Shown here piece by piece: positions 9,237-16,338 of a DNA stretch of 39,214 bases. The stretch's first letter is position 1. Each line of letters begins with the position of its first letter. The stretch is taken from the NCBI GenBank assembly GCA_964636675.1, contig CAZWUO010000012.1:1-39214 (forward strand), in the 5' to 3' direction. This stretch comes from JALUUH01 sp964636675. GTDB taxonomy: Bacteria; Pseudomonadota; Gammaproteobacteria; S012-40. A program made the translations under genes and the position numbers. The notes under the pieces are model-generated. The model had not been told where the DNA came from and searched no databases. It worked only from the letters and a program-made list of their open reading frames with translations.

Positions 9237-10777
9237 TTGTGCTCTATCAGTGAATGCCCACTCATTTCGTGCGGCTGCTCAACACCTAGCAAGTAAAGCA
9301 TAGTTGGCGTTACATCAGACAGTGTGCCTGAGTTATTCAAGTCTGCATCTCTGCCCACATAGATAAAAGGCACCGGATTTGTCGTATGTGCGGTATGTGC
9401 CTGACCCGCTTCCTCGTTCCGCATAAGCTCGGCATTTCCGTGGTCAGCGGTAATTAACAATTCACCGTCCAGCTCGCGCACACAGCTCACTATCTGCTCT
9501 AAACATTTATCGACCACTTCGATTGCGGCTACCGTTGCAGCAAAGTTCCCTGTATGCCCAACCATATCGGGATTCGCAAAATTGCATATGACGACATCAT
9601 ATTTTTTCATCTCCAGCGCAGATATCAACTTTTCAGTCAGCTCAAACGCACTCATTTGCGGCTGCAAATCATAAGTTGCCACATCTGGCGAACGTACTAA
9701 TATTCTATCCTCACCAATAAAGGGTTTTTCAATACCACCGTTGAGAAAAAAAGTAACGTGCGCATATTTTTCAGTTTCTGCAATCCGTAACTGGCGCATC
9801 CCAAGATTAGCAATATACTCACCGAACACATTGGCTAAACGCTCCGGAGGAAATGCGACGGGTACATCAAAATCGGCACTGTATTCAGTAAGGGTAATAA
9901 AATCTCCAAGCGCAATGCGCCGACCCACATCGAAATTATCAAATGCTTTATCGATAAAAGGACGCGTTATTTGCCTTGCTCGGTCAGACCGAAAATTCAT
10001 AAAAAACACGACATCGCCATCTTGAATTTCAATCTCCGGCTTGCCCGCACTTCTTATGCATGTCGCTTGCACAAATTCATCGGATTCGCCACGCAGATAG
10101 GCTTTTTCTACCGCTTCTGAGGCGCTAACCGCTGTATATTCTGACTCTCCATGAGAAATCATAGCGTAAGCTGCTTCTATTCTCTGCCAACGATGATCTC
10201 TATCCATCGCGAAATATCGACCAATGACGGAAGCAAATTGACCGCCGCCGGCTTCCTCAAAAACGTTTTCCATTGCCTGAATGGCTGCACTCGCGCTCTT
10301 TGGCGAAGTATCACGGCCATCAAGAAAAGCATGTAAATAAATCCGCTGTGCACCTTGTTTGATCGCCATTTTAACCATGGCGTGAATGTGGCTTTCGTGG
10401 CTATGTACACCACCATCGGAAAGCAGGCCCAGAATGTGGATCGCCTTTTCACTCTCTACCGCTTTTTCTATCCCTTGCAGCAGTGTGGAATTATTTTCAA
10501 AATCACCATTTTCCACCGCATTGGTAACACGTGAAAACTCCTGATAGACAACCCGGCCTGCACCTAGGTTTAAATGGCCTACCTCAGAGTTGCCCATCTG
10601 ATCACTTGGCAAGCCTACGGCGGACTCCGATGCACGCAGTAATGTGTGAGGGTATTCTTTCCACAATCTGTCCCAACAAGGCTTGGTAGCAGAAGCAATC
10701 GCATTATTTGCTAGCTCCTCTCTATATCCCCAGCCATCTAGAATCAGTAAAACAACCGGTCTAACTTTATCACTCAT
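9233..10777 (-). CDS. gpmI: 2,3-bisphosphoglycerate-independent phosphoglycerate mutase
   Basis: The enzyme interconverts 3- and 2-phosphoglycerate in glycolysis and gluconeogenesis, using two Mn ions and a phosphoserine. Starting at ATG 10777 gives 514 residues, the usual family length, with the metal-binding LLILDGWG (Asp14) at the N-terminus and the nucleophile Ser64 in MGNSEVGHLNLGAG. Further alkaline-phosphatase-fold motifs are present (FLDGRDT, FMNFRSDRARQ, ITADHGNAE, HTAHTTNPVPF). The frame extends 16 codons upstream without family similarity, so I reject that longer start. It is the first gene of the gpmI-envC-ctpA-deacetylase run and is transcribed away from the arsR-type gene. Confidence 0.97.
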   Translation of the reverse strand: MSDKVRPVVLLILDGWGYREELANNAIASATKPCWDRLWKEYPHTLLRASESAVGLPSDQMGNSEVGHLNLGAGRVVYQEFSRVTNAVENGDFENNSTLLQGIEKAVESEKAIHILGLLSDGGVHSHESHIHAMVKMAIKQGAQRIYLHAFLDGRDTSPKSASAAIQAMENVFEEAGGGQFASVIGRYFAMDRDHRWQRIEAAYAMISHGESEYTAVSASEAVEKAYLRGESDEFVQATCIRSAGKPEIEIQDGDVVFFMNFRSDRARQITRPFIDKAFDNFDVGRRIALGDFITLTEYSADFDVPVAFPPERLANVFGEYIANLGMRQLRIAETEKYAHVTFFLNGGIEKPFIGEDRILVRSPDVATYDLQPQMSAFELTEKLISALEMKKYDVVICNFANPDMVGHTGNFAATVAAIEVVDKCLEQIVSCVRELDGELLITADHGNAELMRNEEAGQAHTAHTTNPVPFIYVGRDADLNNSGTLSDVTPTMLYLLGVEQPHEMSGHSLIEHK

Positions 10778-10923
10778 AAAAATATCTTCGTTTAAACAAA
10801 AGGTTAAGAGGCATTCATAAAGCAATCATGCAGTAATATGCTTTACAAAAACCGCAATTGTACCGGAAACCGAGCACTTTGAAAAAAACCGTACAAATTG
10901 CCAACTCGCCGGACTTATCATTG

Positions 10924-10929
10924 TATAAT
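10924..10929 (+). promoter_or_regulatory. Candidate -10 box for the ArsR-type gene
   Basis: A perfect TATAAT lies 35 bases ahead of the ATG at 10964, in the gap between the divergent gpmI and arsR-type genes. No good -35 hexamer sits at 16-18 bp; the nearest TTGCCA is 20 bp upstream. GGGAG at about 10954 serves as ribosome binding site. Confidence 0.45.
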
Positions 10930-10963
10930 GCTTTTATGAAATACAACGACGCTGGGAGCAAAA

Positions 10964-11287
10964 ATGATGTCCGTAAAAAACGCTTTGTTACCAGCCAATG
11001 ATGAAGATATTGCAAAAGCAGCCTTATCCATTAAAGCCATGGCACATCCCTTAAGGCTCAAAATTCTATGCGTTCTCGGGCCATCAGAAGTCAGCGTGCA
11101 AGACATAGTGGAACATGTCGGAACATCGCAAAGTAATATTTCGCAACATTTAGCAATTTTACGCGACAAAGGAATTCTTGCATCTCGAAAAGATGCTAAC
11201 CGTGTATTTTACCGGGTAAGCGACGAACGAACTCTCAAACTCATTGAAATGATGCGCGAAGTTTATTGTAATCCAAATATCGAGTAA
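10964..11287 (+). CDS. ArsR-family winged-helix transcriptional regulator
   Basis: A 107-residue protein with the full ArsR winged-helix pattern: KAMAHPLRLKILCVL, then the recognition helix in SQSNISQHLAILRDKGIL, and the wing RKDANRVFYRVSD. The usual metal-sensing ELCVCD motif is absent; the only cysteines are in ILCVLG and near the C-terminus (VYCNP). It may sense something other than arsenic-type metals, for instance a redox or sulfur signal, since it is followed by rhodanese and thioredoxin genes, but that is inference. A second ATG (10967) directly follows the first. It is divergent from gpmI and separated from the rhodanese gene by a mobile element remnant. Confidence 0.88.
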   Translation: MMSVKNALLPANDEDIAKAALSIKAMAHPLRLKILCVLGPSEVSVQDIVEHVGTSQSNISQHLAILRDKGILASRKDANRVFYRVSDERTLKLIEMMREVYCNPNIE

Positions 11288-11649
11288 AATACCTTTCCCC
11301 CTAAGCAGGCCACAAACTTGGGCGATCAAAAATAAAACGCAATAAATCGAATATTTCCACAGTCTAGAAACCTATCAGTCTCGGGGACTCATAGCGAGAA
11401 AAATGGATTTACCCGCCTAAATCCAGCTTCCTCCGCTTAAAACCTGAGCAATTGATGTTCCTAGTCTCAATAAACTGAGACCTTTGCACGAGAACGAGTT
11501 TTCGTTCCAGCAAGGCATAAATGATCGAAAAAACGCAGTTTACGTGTCGTAAATGAGTATTTTGAGATCATTTATAACGCAGCTGGAGCGGAAAATCGAC
11601 TCGTGCAAAGGTCTCAAACTGAACAATAAACAGAGGTCTTAGTGAGTGC
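11288..11649. other. Intergenic stretch between arsR-type gene and rhodanese gene
   Basis: This 362-bp gap holds no gene. It contains a short inverted repeat TGGATTTA (11404-11411) / TAAATCCA (11418-11425) with a 6-base loop, and the 139-bp foldback element at 11477-11615. The element ends only 34 bp ahead of the rhodanese start codon, so it may supply or disturb the promoter of that gene. Confidence 0.7.
11477..11615. mobile_element. MITE-like foldback element (139 bp) with 5-bp flanking direct repeats
   Basis: The two ends are inverted copies: GAGACCTTTGCACGAG at 11477-11492 and its complement at 11600-11615. Both arms are 68 bases and meet at a 3-base centre (TGT, 11545-11547) flanked by TTTACG / CGTAAA. 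An inner perfect pair, ATAAATGATC (11517-11526) with its complement at 11566-11575, shows that the whole element can fold into one imperfect hairpin. The base pairs AAACT at 11472-11476 and 11616-11620 flank it on both sides as a direct repeat, as expected for a target-site duplication. No coding capacity. The ends remind me of some IS5-family termini, but this is from memory and a 5-bp duplication is not the commonest size for that family. Confidence 0.82.
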
Positions 11650-12381
11650 ATGGATAATTTTTTGTCATTTATAGTAGAAGAATGGTTGTTATTTGCCATA
11701 GCCGCTTTATTACTCGGTTTAATTACCCGAAGTTTTTTCATCGCAAGACTCACTGGCGTATCAGTGGTTAATCCCAATGAAGCGATTCGAGTGATTAATG
11801 ATGAAGCCTTGATACTTGACGTCCGGCTCGAAAAGGAATTCAAACAAGCTCATATCAAAAATGCGATCAATATTCCTGTCGGTGCGCTCGAATCACGCAT
11901 GCGCGAACTCGATAAACAGAAAAGTGGCCCTACCCTTATTTGCTGCCAAACGAGTAGCCGATCGATGCTTGCCGGTAAGACACTGCGCAAACACGGCTTC
12001 GATAAAATCTCTGTTTTATCCGGCGGATTAAATGCCTGGGCTAATGCAAACTTGCCAACAGAAACAGGTAATAAGAGAGATGAAAATAAGGACAAAGAAA
12101 AGGGCAAAAAAAAGAAAAAAAATAAACACAAAAATAAGAACCAGGAACCCAAAAACGGCAATTCTGAACTCGCTGTACTCGATACAAAAACCGATGCAGA
12201 TGCAGACTTTGCAAGCACTAAAAGCTTAGATAATTCAGCTGACGAGCTTACTCAAAACGCAAGCTCTGATTCTCCAACAGACACCACCGCTAAAGAAAAC
12301 CCTACACCGCTCAGTAATGAAGATCCAAAAACTGAAAAAGATGCGGATCTTACACCAGCACCGGTTAACAGCAAATCTTAA
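11650..12381 (+). CDS. Membrane-anchored rhodanese-like protein with long charged tail
   Basis: A 243-residue protein. An N-terminal membrane helix (about residues 12-33) is followed by one rhodanese domain (about 38-140). The catalytic loop reads CCQTSSRS, where the second Cys aligns with the sulfur-carrying cysteine, so sulfurtransferase activity is possible. After residue 143 the protein becomes a lysine-rich block (KGKKKKKNKHKNKN) and then an acidic Asp/Thr/Ser-rich tail to the end. Related genes in Pseudomonas sit in the same place beside a glutaredoxin and secB and end after the rhodanese domain, so the roughly 100-residue tail is the odd part. The start at 11650 has no strong ribosome binding site. 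Confidence 0.86.
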   Translation: MDNFLSFIVEEWLLFAIAALLLGLITRSFFIARLTGVSVVNPNEAIRVINDEALILDVRLEKEFKQAHIKNAINIPVGALESRMRELDKQKSGPTLICCQTSSRSMLAGKTLRKHGFDKISVLSGGLNAWANANLPTETGNKRDENKDKEKGKKKKKNKHKNKNQEPKNGNSELAVLDTKTDADADFASTKSLDNSADELTQNASSDSPTDTTAKENPTPLSNEDPKTEKDADLTPAPVNSKS

Positions 12382-12402
12382 GGAAAATGACTTGTAATCG
12401 AT

Positions 12403-12840
12403 ATGCATATAACATGTCCTAGCTGCACCGCAGTCAATCGTTTGCCTAGAGGTAAAGACTTACTTGCAGGAAAATGTGGAAAGTGTCACTCGCGTTTATT
12501 CGGAAAAGAATCGATAACATTAACAATGGGTAATTTTCAAAAGCATTTAGCGCATAATGCTATCCCTCTGCTCGTAGATTTTTGGGCACCGTGGTGTGGC
12601 CCATGTAAAAACATGGCACCAGAATTTGAAATAGCTGCAGCTCAACTTGCTCCGCACGCAGTGCTTGGAAAAATAGATACAGAGGAACATCAATCGCTCG
12701 CGACTCCTTATGCGATACGCAGTATTCCTACCATGGTTCTTTTTCAGCACGGTAAAGAAAAATCCAGAGTGTCCGGAGCAATGAGTTCCGCCCAAATCAT
12801 CCAGTGGACTAAGTCCAACTTAGAAACAATAATTAAATAA
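12403..12840 (+). CDS. trxC: Thioredoxin 2 with N-terminal zinc finger
   Basis: A 145-residue protein with an N-terminal zinc-binding module, CPSC (Cys5, Cys8) and CGKC (Cys25, Cys28), followed by a thioredoxin fold with the redox motif WCGPC (Cys65, Cys68) and the cis-proline in SIPTMVLF. That combination and length define TrxC, a cytoplasmic disulfide reductase often tied to oxidative stress. In Pseudomonas the corresponding slot before secB holds a glutaredoxin, so this is a functional substitution within a conserved neighbourhood. It lies 21 bp after the rhodanese gene and 25 bp before secB, so the three are likely co-transcribed. Confidence 0.95.
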   Translation: MHITCPSCTAVNRLPRGKDLLAGKCGKCHSRLFGKESITLTMGNFQKHLAHNAIPLLVDFWAPWCGPCKNMAPEFEIAAAQLAPHAVLGKIDTEEHQSLATPYAIRSIPTMVLFQHGKEKSRVSGAMSSAQIIQWTKSNLETIIK

Positions 12841-12865
12841 CTTTTACATATTTAAAGGTAAAAAA

Positions 12866-13333
12866 ATGGCTGAAGAAAAAACAGAGCAAACACAAAGAGA
12901 ATTTGGTATTCAAAAAATTTATACCAAAGATGTTTCATTTGAAACACCGAATTCCCCAGAAATTTTTAAAGCGGAATGGAAGCCTGATGTTAATCTGCAA
13001 TTAGGCCATTCTACTAAGCTAATAGGTGAAAATGTCCACGAGGTCATTCTGTCCATCACTATTACCACTAAAGTTAACAAAAAAACCGCCTATCTTGCAG
13101 AGGTAAACCAGGCCGGCATATTCAACCTCAGTGGTTATAACGAGCAAGAAATGGGGGCAATGATGGGGGTTTACTGCCCCAATATTTTATTCCCTTACGC
13201 GCGCGAAGCCATTTCAGAACTCGTCGCTAAAGGCGGTTTTCCGCAAATGTTAATGGCTCCGGTTAATTTTGATGCCCTCTATCAGCAACACCTGCAACAA
13301 GCACAACCCAAAACCGAAAAAGTAACCCATTAA
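12866..13333 (+). CDS. secB: Protein-export chaperone SecB
   Basis: A 155-residue protein matching SecB throughout: FGIQKIYTKDVSFETPNSP near the N-terminus, PDVNLQL, VYCPNILFPYARE and GGFPQMLMAPVNFDALY. SecB is a homotetrameric cytoplasmic chaperone that holds preproteins unfolded and delivers them to SecA. AAAGGT precedes the ATG at a normal distance. It stands between trxC and gpsA, the same neighbourhood known from other gammaproteobacteria. Confidence 0.98.
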   Translation: MAEEKTEQTQREFGIQKIYTKDVSFETPNSPEIFKAEWKPDVNLQLGHSTKLIGENVHEVILSITITTKVNKKTAYLAEVNQAGIFNLSGYNEQEMGAMMGVYCPNILFPYAREAISELVAKGGFPQMLMAPVNFDALYQQHLQQAQPKTEKVTH

Positions 13334-13344
13334 GTTAAGCTTAA

Positions 13345-14355
13345 ATGACTCAAGCAAAGGCTTCAATCTGTGTTGCTGGTGCAGGCTCGTGGGGCACTGC
13401 ACTTGCTATACTGCTCGCGAAAAATGGCCATAAGGTTTGGCTTTGGGGAAGACATGCCGAGCAAATACAAGATATGCAACAAAACCGATTTAATAAACGC
13501 TATCTTCCTACTAACTTGTTTCCCGATAATTTACACGCTACCACCGATATGCAAGAAGCCGCTGCAACAGCGGATCAAATTTTATTGGTCGTGCCTGCAA
13601 AAAATTATCGCTCTGTGTTACAACAACTAAAACCCCATGTGAGACAAAACACGGGTATTGCTTCCGCGAGTAAAGGTTTGGAACCAACAACGTTTAACTT
13701 GCTTGGTCAACTTATTCAGGAAGAGCTCGGCGCGCAAAGAAATATCGCCATCGTCTCCGGGCCTACGTTTGCACAAGAAGTCGCTAATGGATTACCTACG
13801 GCCATCACAGTTGCCTCTACAAACCTAAGTTACGCAACACAATTTGCAACCTTGCTACACAATGATACTTTCCGGGTCTATACCAGCTCTGATACGGTTG
13901 GTGTACAAGTCGGGGGCGCAGTAAAAAATGTACTCGCGATCGCGGCTGGCATTGCAGATGGCATGAAACTCGGCGCTAATAGCCGCGCAGCGTTAATAAC
14001 CCGCGGCCTGTCAGAAGTCACACGCTTAGGAATCGCCTTAGGCGGGGAACACGAGACGTTTATGGGCCTCACCGGTTTAGGTGATATTGTCTTAACGTGT
14101 ACCGATAATCAATCGCGCAATAGAAGGGTAGGGCTGGCACTCGCCGAAGGCAAAAACCTAGATGCCATATTGCATGATCTTGGACAAGTTGCAGAAGGCG
14201 TTTACACCACCAAAGAAGTATATCAGCTGGCAAAAAAAATGAGCGTTGATATGCCTATAACGGAAAGTGTATATCGTGTTATCTATGAAAATGAAGACCC
14301 AAAACTCGCGGTTAAATCATTACTCACTCGCGCCATACGTTCGGAGCTAGATTAA
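13345..14355 (+). CDS. gpsA: Glycerol-3-phosphate dehydrogenase [NAD(P)+]
   Basis: A 336-residue enzyme that reduces dihydroxyacetone phosphate to sn-glycerol 3-phosphate for phospholipid synthesis. The Rossmann nucleotide site is VAGAGSWGTALA, and the family motifs SGPTFAQEVANGLPTA, GGAVKNVLAIAAGIADG (with the catalytic lysine) and GLTGLGDIVLTCT are all present. It begins 11 bp after the secB stop without a clear ribosome binding site, suggesting translation coupled to secB. The gene converges with trmL; no terminator is visible in the 103-bp gap. Confidence 0.97.
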   Translation: MTQAKASICVAGAGSWGTALAILLAKNGHKVWLWGRHAEQIQDMQQNRFNKRYLPTNLFPDNLHATTDMQEAAATADQILLVVPAKNYRSVLQQLKPHVRQNTGIASASKGLEPTTFNLLGQLIQEELGAQRNIAIVSGPTFAQEVANGLPTAITVASTNLSYATQFATLLHNDTFRVYTSSDTVGVQVGGAVKNVLAIAAGIADGMKLGANSRAALITRGLSEVTRLGIALGGEHETFMGLTGLGDIVLTCTDNQSRNRRVGLALAEGKNLDAILHDLGQVAEGVYTTKEVYQLAKKMSVDMPITESVYRVIYENEDPKLAVKSLLTRAIRSELD

Positions 14356-14458
14356 TCCCATCACTGATAACAACAGCCGGGAACCACTCCACGAATATCA
14401 CAGGTAAACAAATCAGAATCGCAGCGCAGAGGGATAAACGAAATGCATGCAACAAAAC

Positions 14459-14917
14459 CTACTCGGCAAACTGATTCTGCCGCCAGGCCTCATACACAAC
14501 AATAGCCACCGTGTTTGCAAGATTCAAACTACGATTACTCGGCTGCATCGGCAGTCTCAAAACATGATCAAGCGATAACCCGCGCAACAGCTCTTGAGGA
14601 AGTCCGCGTGTTTCCGGGCCAAATAATAAATAATCATCATGCGAATAATCCACATCACAATAATTTTTAGTACCGCGAGTAGAACATGCAAAAATACGTT
14701 TGGGTTTTTCTGTCTCTAAAAATTGTACATAAGACTTATGCATAGTTACCCGTGTCATATCATCATAATCCAGACCTGCACGCCGCAGACTTTTATCATC
14801 CAAAGAAAACGTAATCGGCTCAATCAAATGTAATAAAGCACCTACGTTTGCACAAAGGCGGATAATATTACCAGTGTTCGGCGGGATTTCTGGTTCGTAG
14901 AGAACAATATTAAACAT
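14459..14917 (-). CDS. trmL: tRNA (cytidine/uridine-34 2'-O)-methyltransferase
   Basis: A 152-residue SPOUT methyltransferase. The pattern MFNIVLYEPEIPPNTGNIIRLCA at the start, LFGPETRGLP in the middle and RSLNLANTVAIVVYEAWRQ at the end form the trefoil-knot cofactor site typical of TrmL (YibK). It methylates the wobble ribose of tRNA-Leu isoacceptors using S-adenosylmethionine. Length equals the family norm. It is convergent with gpsA, as in Pseudomonas relatives. Confidence 0.96.
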   Translation of the reverse strand: MFNIVLYEPEIPPNTGNIIRLCANVGALLHLIEPITFSLDDKSLRRAGLDYDDMTRVTMHKSYVQFLETEKPKRIFACSTRGTKNYCDVDYSHDDYLLFGPETRGLPQELLRGLSLDHVLRLPMQPSNRSLNLANTVAIVVYEAWRQNQFAE

Positions 14918-15164
14918 CGCAGTGAATTTTTTGCTTAGAAAAGTGGCTCAAGATATACCCAAAGACTACGGGTATCATAACACGGAAAGGGTAAGCAGCG
15001 ATTTAGTCGCTTTTAACCGCCTTTTTACACCGAAACACCTTCACTAAATCCGCCGACTTGTCGCTACACGTAAAACGTTTGATTCGCTATTTTCGCTATT
15101 TTCAATTTGACAATCGACAAGGGGTACGAAGCAGTACTACCCATGATAAAAGAGGATTTTGATC

Positions 15165-16334
15165 ATGCAAACCAATACCGTGCTACGCATAATCTATCGT
15201 TCATGGCATAGCTCAGTCATCGTCATGTTGCTACTGCTTACCAGTGCTATTGTTTGTGCTCAACCCGTAAAACAAACCATTAAAGCTTTATATATCCCAC
15301 TCGCAGATCATTATGCAGCGCTGGTTGCTTATGAACGCTACCGTGGCGAAATGAAACAAGCCGATTTCCAAATAACTCAAATGAAAAACTGGGATTTATT
15401 AAGGAGCTATTTCCAGTCAGGTGAAGCAGATATGGCCTATGTAATGAGTCCACTGGCGATGGATATGTATACCGAAAAACCTCATTTCCGTTGGGTAGGT
15501 CTCATGCATCGGGACGGTAATGCACTTGCTATCAATAACTTGCTGAACAATGATATTCGTGTCGCTAAACACCGCAAAGACCGCAAGCCCGATGAAAAAG
15601 TCGCTATCGTACTTGGCAAAATCTATCAAAACACCGGGCGTGCTACCGAAATTGGTGTACCGCATATACTCTCTACTCATACTGTCGTGCTTTATCGTTA
15701 CCTCAAAGAGCATGGGCTGAAACTCGGCCTTACGCCCAATGAACCTACCGAGGTACTCGCTATCACGGTGGCTCCCCCAAAATCTCCCGCCTTTATTAAA
15801 GGAAAAAGTAATCGCGCACAAGCAGCAGCATTTGAACAATCCCTGCCGTGGGCCGATATCGCTGAGACTGGCGGATTTGGACGTATTGCGTGGTATTCCA
15901 AAGATGTGATGTCTTGGCCGCATGGTCATATCGAGTGCATTGCACTGGCCACCAAGCAGGCAATCTCCAAAAAATTTAAGGCACTCAAAGAAGTTATGCA
16001 CTACATCCAATTAGCGGGGCAAGACATAGAAATTGCCCGCCAAGAAGGCGGAGATGCATTAACAAAAATTGTTGATATTGTGCGTAAACACATACCAAGT
16101 CATACATCTAAAGCGATTATTGCAAGCCTCGACCCATCACTTCAAGTCATTAACTACCGTCATCTGAATATAGATAAAGCTGGTCTAAAACAAATTATGG
16201 ATTTCGCCATTGAGGGTGGGATACTTAAACAAGCCATCGATATAGATGCCTTTGCCGATCTGCGTTTCAGTCATTCAGATGCTCAAACCCCTCTCATCGA
16301 TGTTGTGGCAAAGCTGAAAAAACTCGATAAATAA
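15165..16334 (+). CDS. Periplasmic NMT1/NrtA-like substrate-binding protein next to a sensor kinase
   Basis: About 389 residues from ATG 15165, chosen because AGAGGA lies 8 bases upstream; a TTG two codons earlier is possible. A signal peptide (VIVMLLLLTSAIVCA) is followed by a mature protein with the hallmark of NMT1/nitrate-sulfonate type binding proteins (IKALYIPLADHYAALVAYERYRG, then WDLLRSYFQSGEADMAYVMSPLA). No permease or ATPase gene is nearby. The stop is 4 bp ahead of the hybrid histidine kinase, so the pair is probably one operon and the protein may present a ligand to the kinase sensor domain. The ligand cannot be told from sequence; nitrate, bicarbonate, sulfonate or an aromatic compound are all conceivable for the family. 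Confidence 0.82.
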   Translation: MQTNTVLRIIYRSWHSSVIVMLLLLTSAIVCAQPVKQTIKALYIPLADHYAALVAYERYRGEMKQADFQITQMKNWDLLRSYFQSGEADMAYVMSPLAMDMYTEKPHFRWVGLMHRDGNALAINNLLNNDIRVAKHRKDRKPDEKVAIVLGKIYQNTGRATEIGVPHILSTHTVVLYRYLKEHGLKLGLTPNEPTEVLAITVAPPKSPAFIKGKSNRAQAAAFEQSLPWADIAETGGFGRIAWYSKDVMSWPHGHIECIALATKQAISKKFKALKEVMHYIQLAGQDIEIARQEGGDALTKIVDIVRKHIPSHTSKAIIASLDPSLQVINYRHLNIDKAGLKQIMDFAIEGGILKQAIDIDAFADLRFSHSDAQTPLIDVVAKLKKLDK

Positions 16335-16338
16335 TACT

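Noticed and set aside
10815..11169. Minus-strand frames upstream of gpmI
   Set aside because: Antisense to the ArsR-type gene, which has a clear winged-helix pattern and a -10 box.
11404..11425. Hairpin TGGATTTA/TAAATCCA as terminator of the ArsR-type gene
   Set aside because: There is no T-run after the stem, and it lies over 110 bp beyond the stop codon.
11568..11843. A minus-strand frame across the foldback element and rhodanese start
   Set aside because: It spans the mobile element and runs antisense to the membrane helix of the rhodanese protein; no family pattern.
15081..15101. Tandem CGCTATTTT CGCTATTTT upstream of the binding protein
   Set aside because: Only two copies of a 9-base unit in AT-rich DNA; too little to call a repeat array or operator.
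15165..16334. Reading the binding protein as part of an ABC importer operon
   Set aside because: No permease or ATPase gene is present on either side; the next gene is the hybrid kinase.
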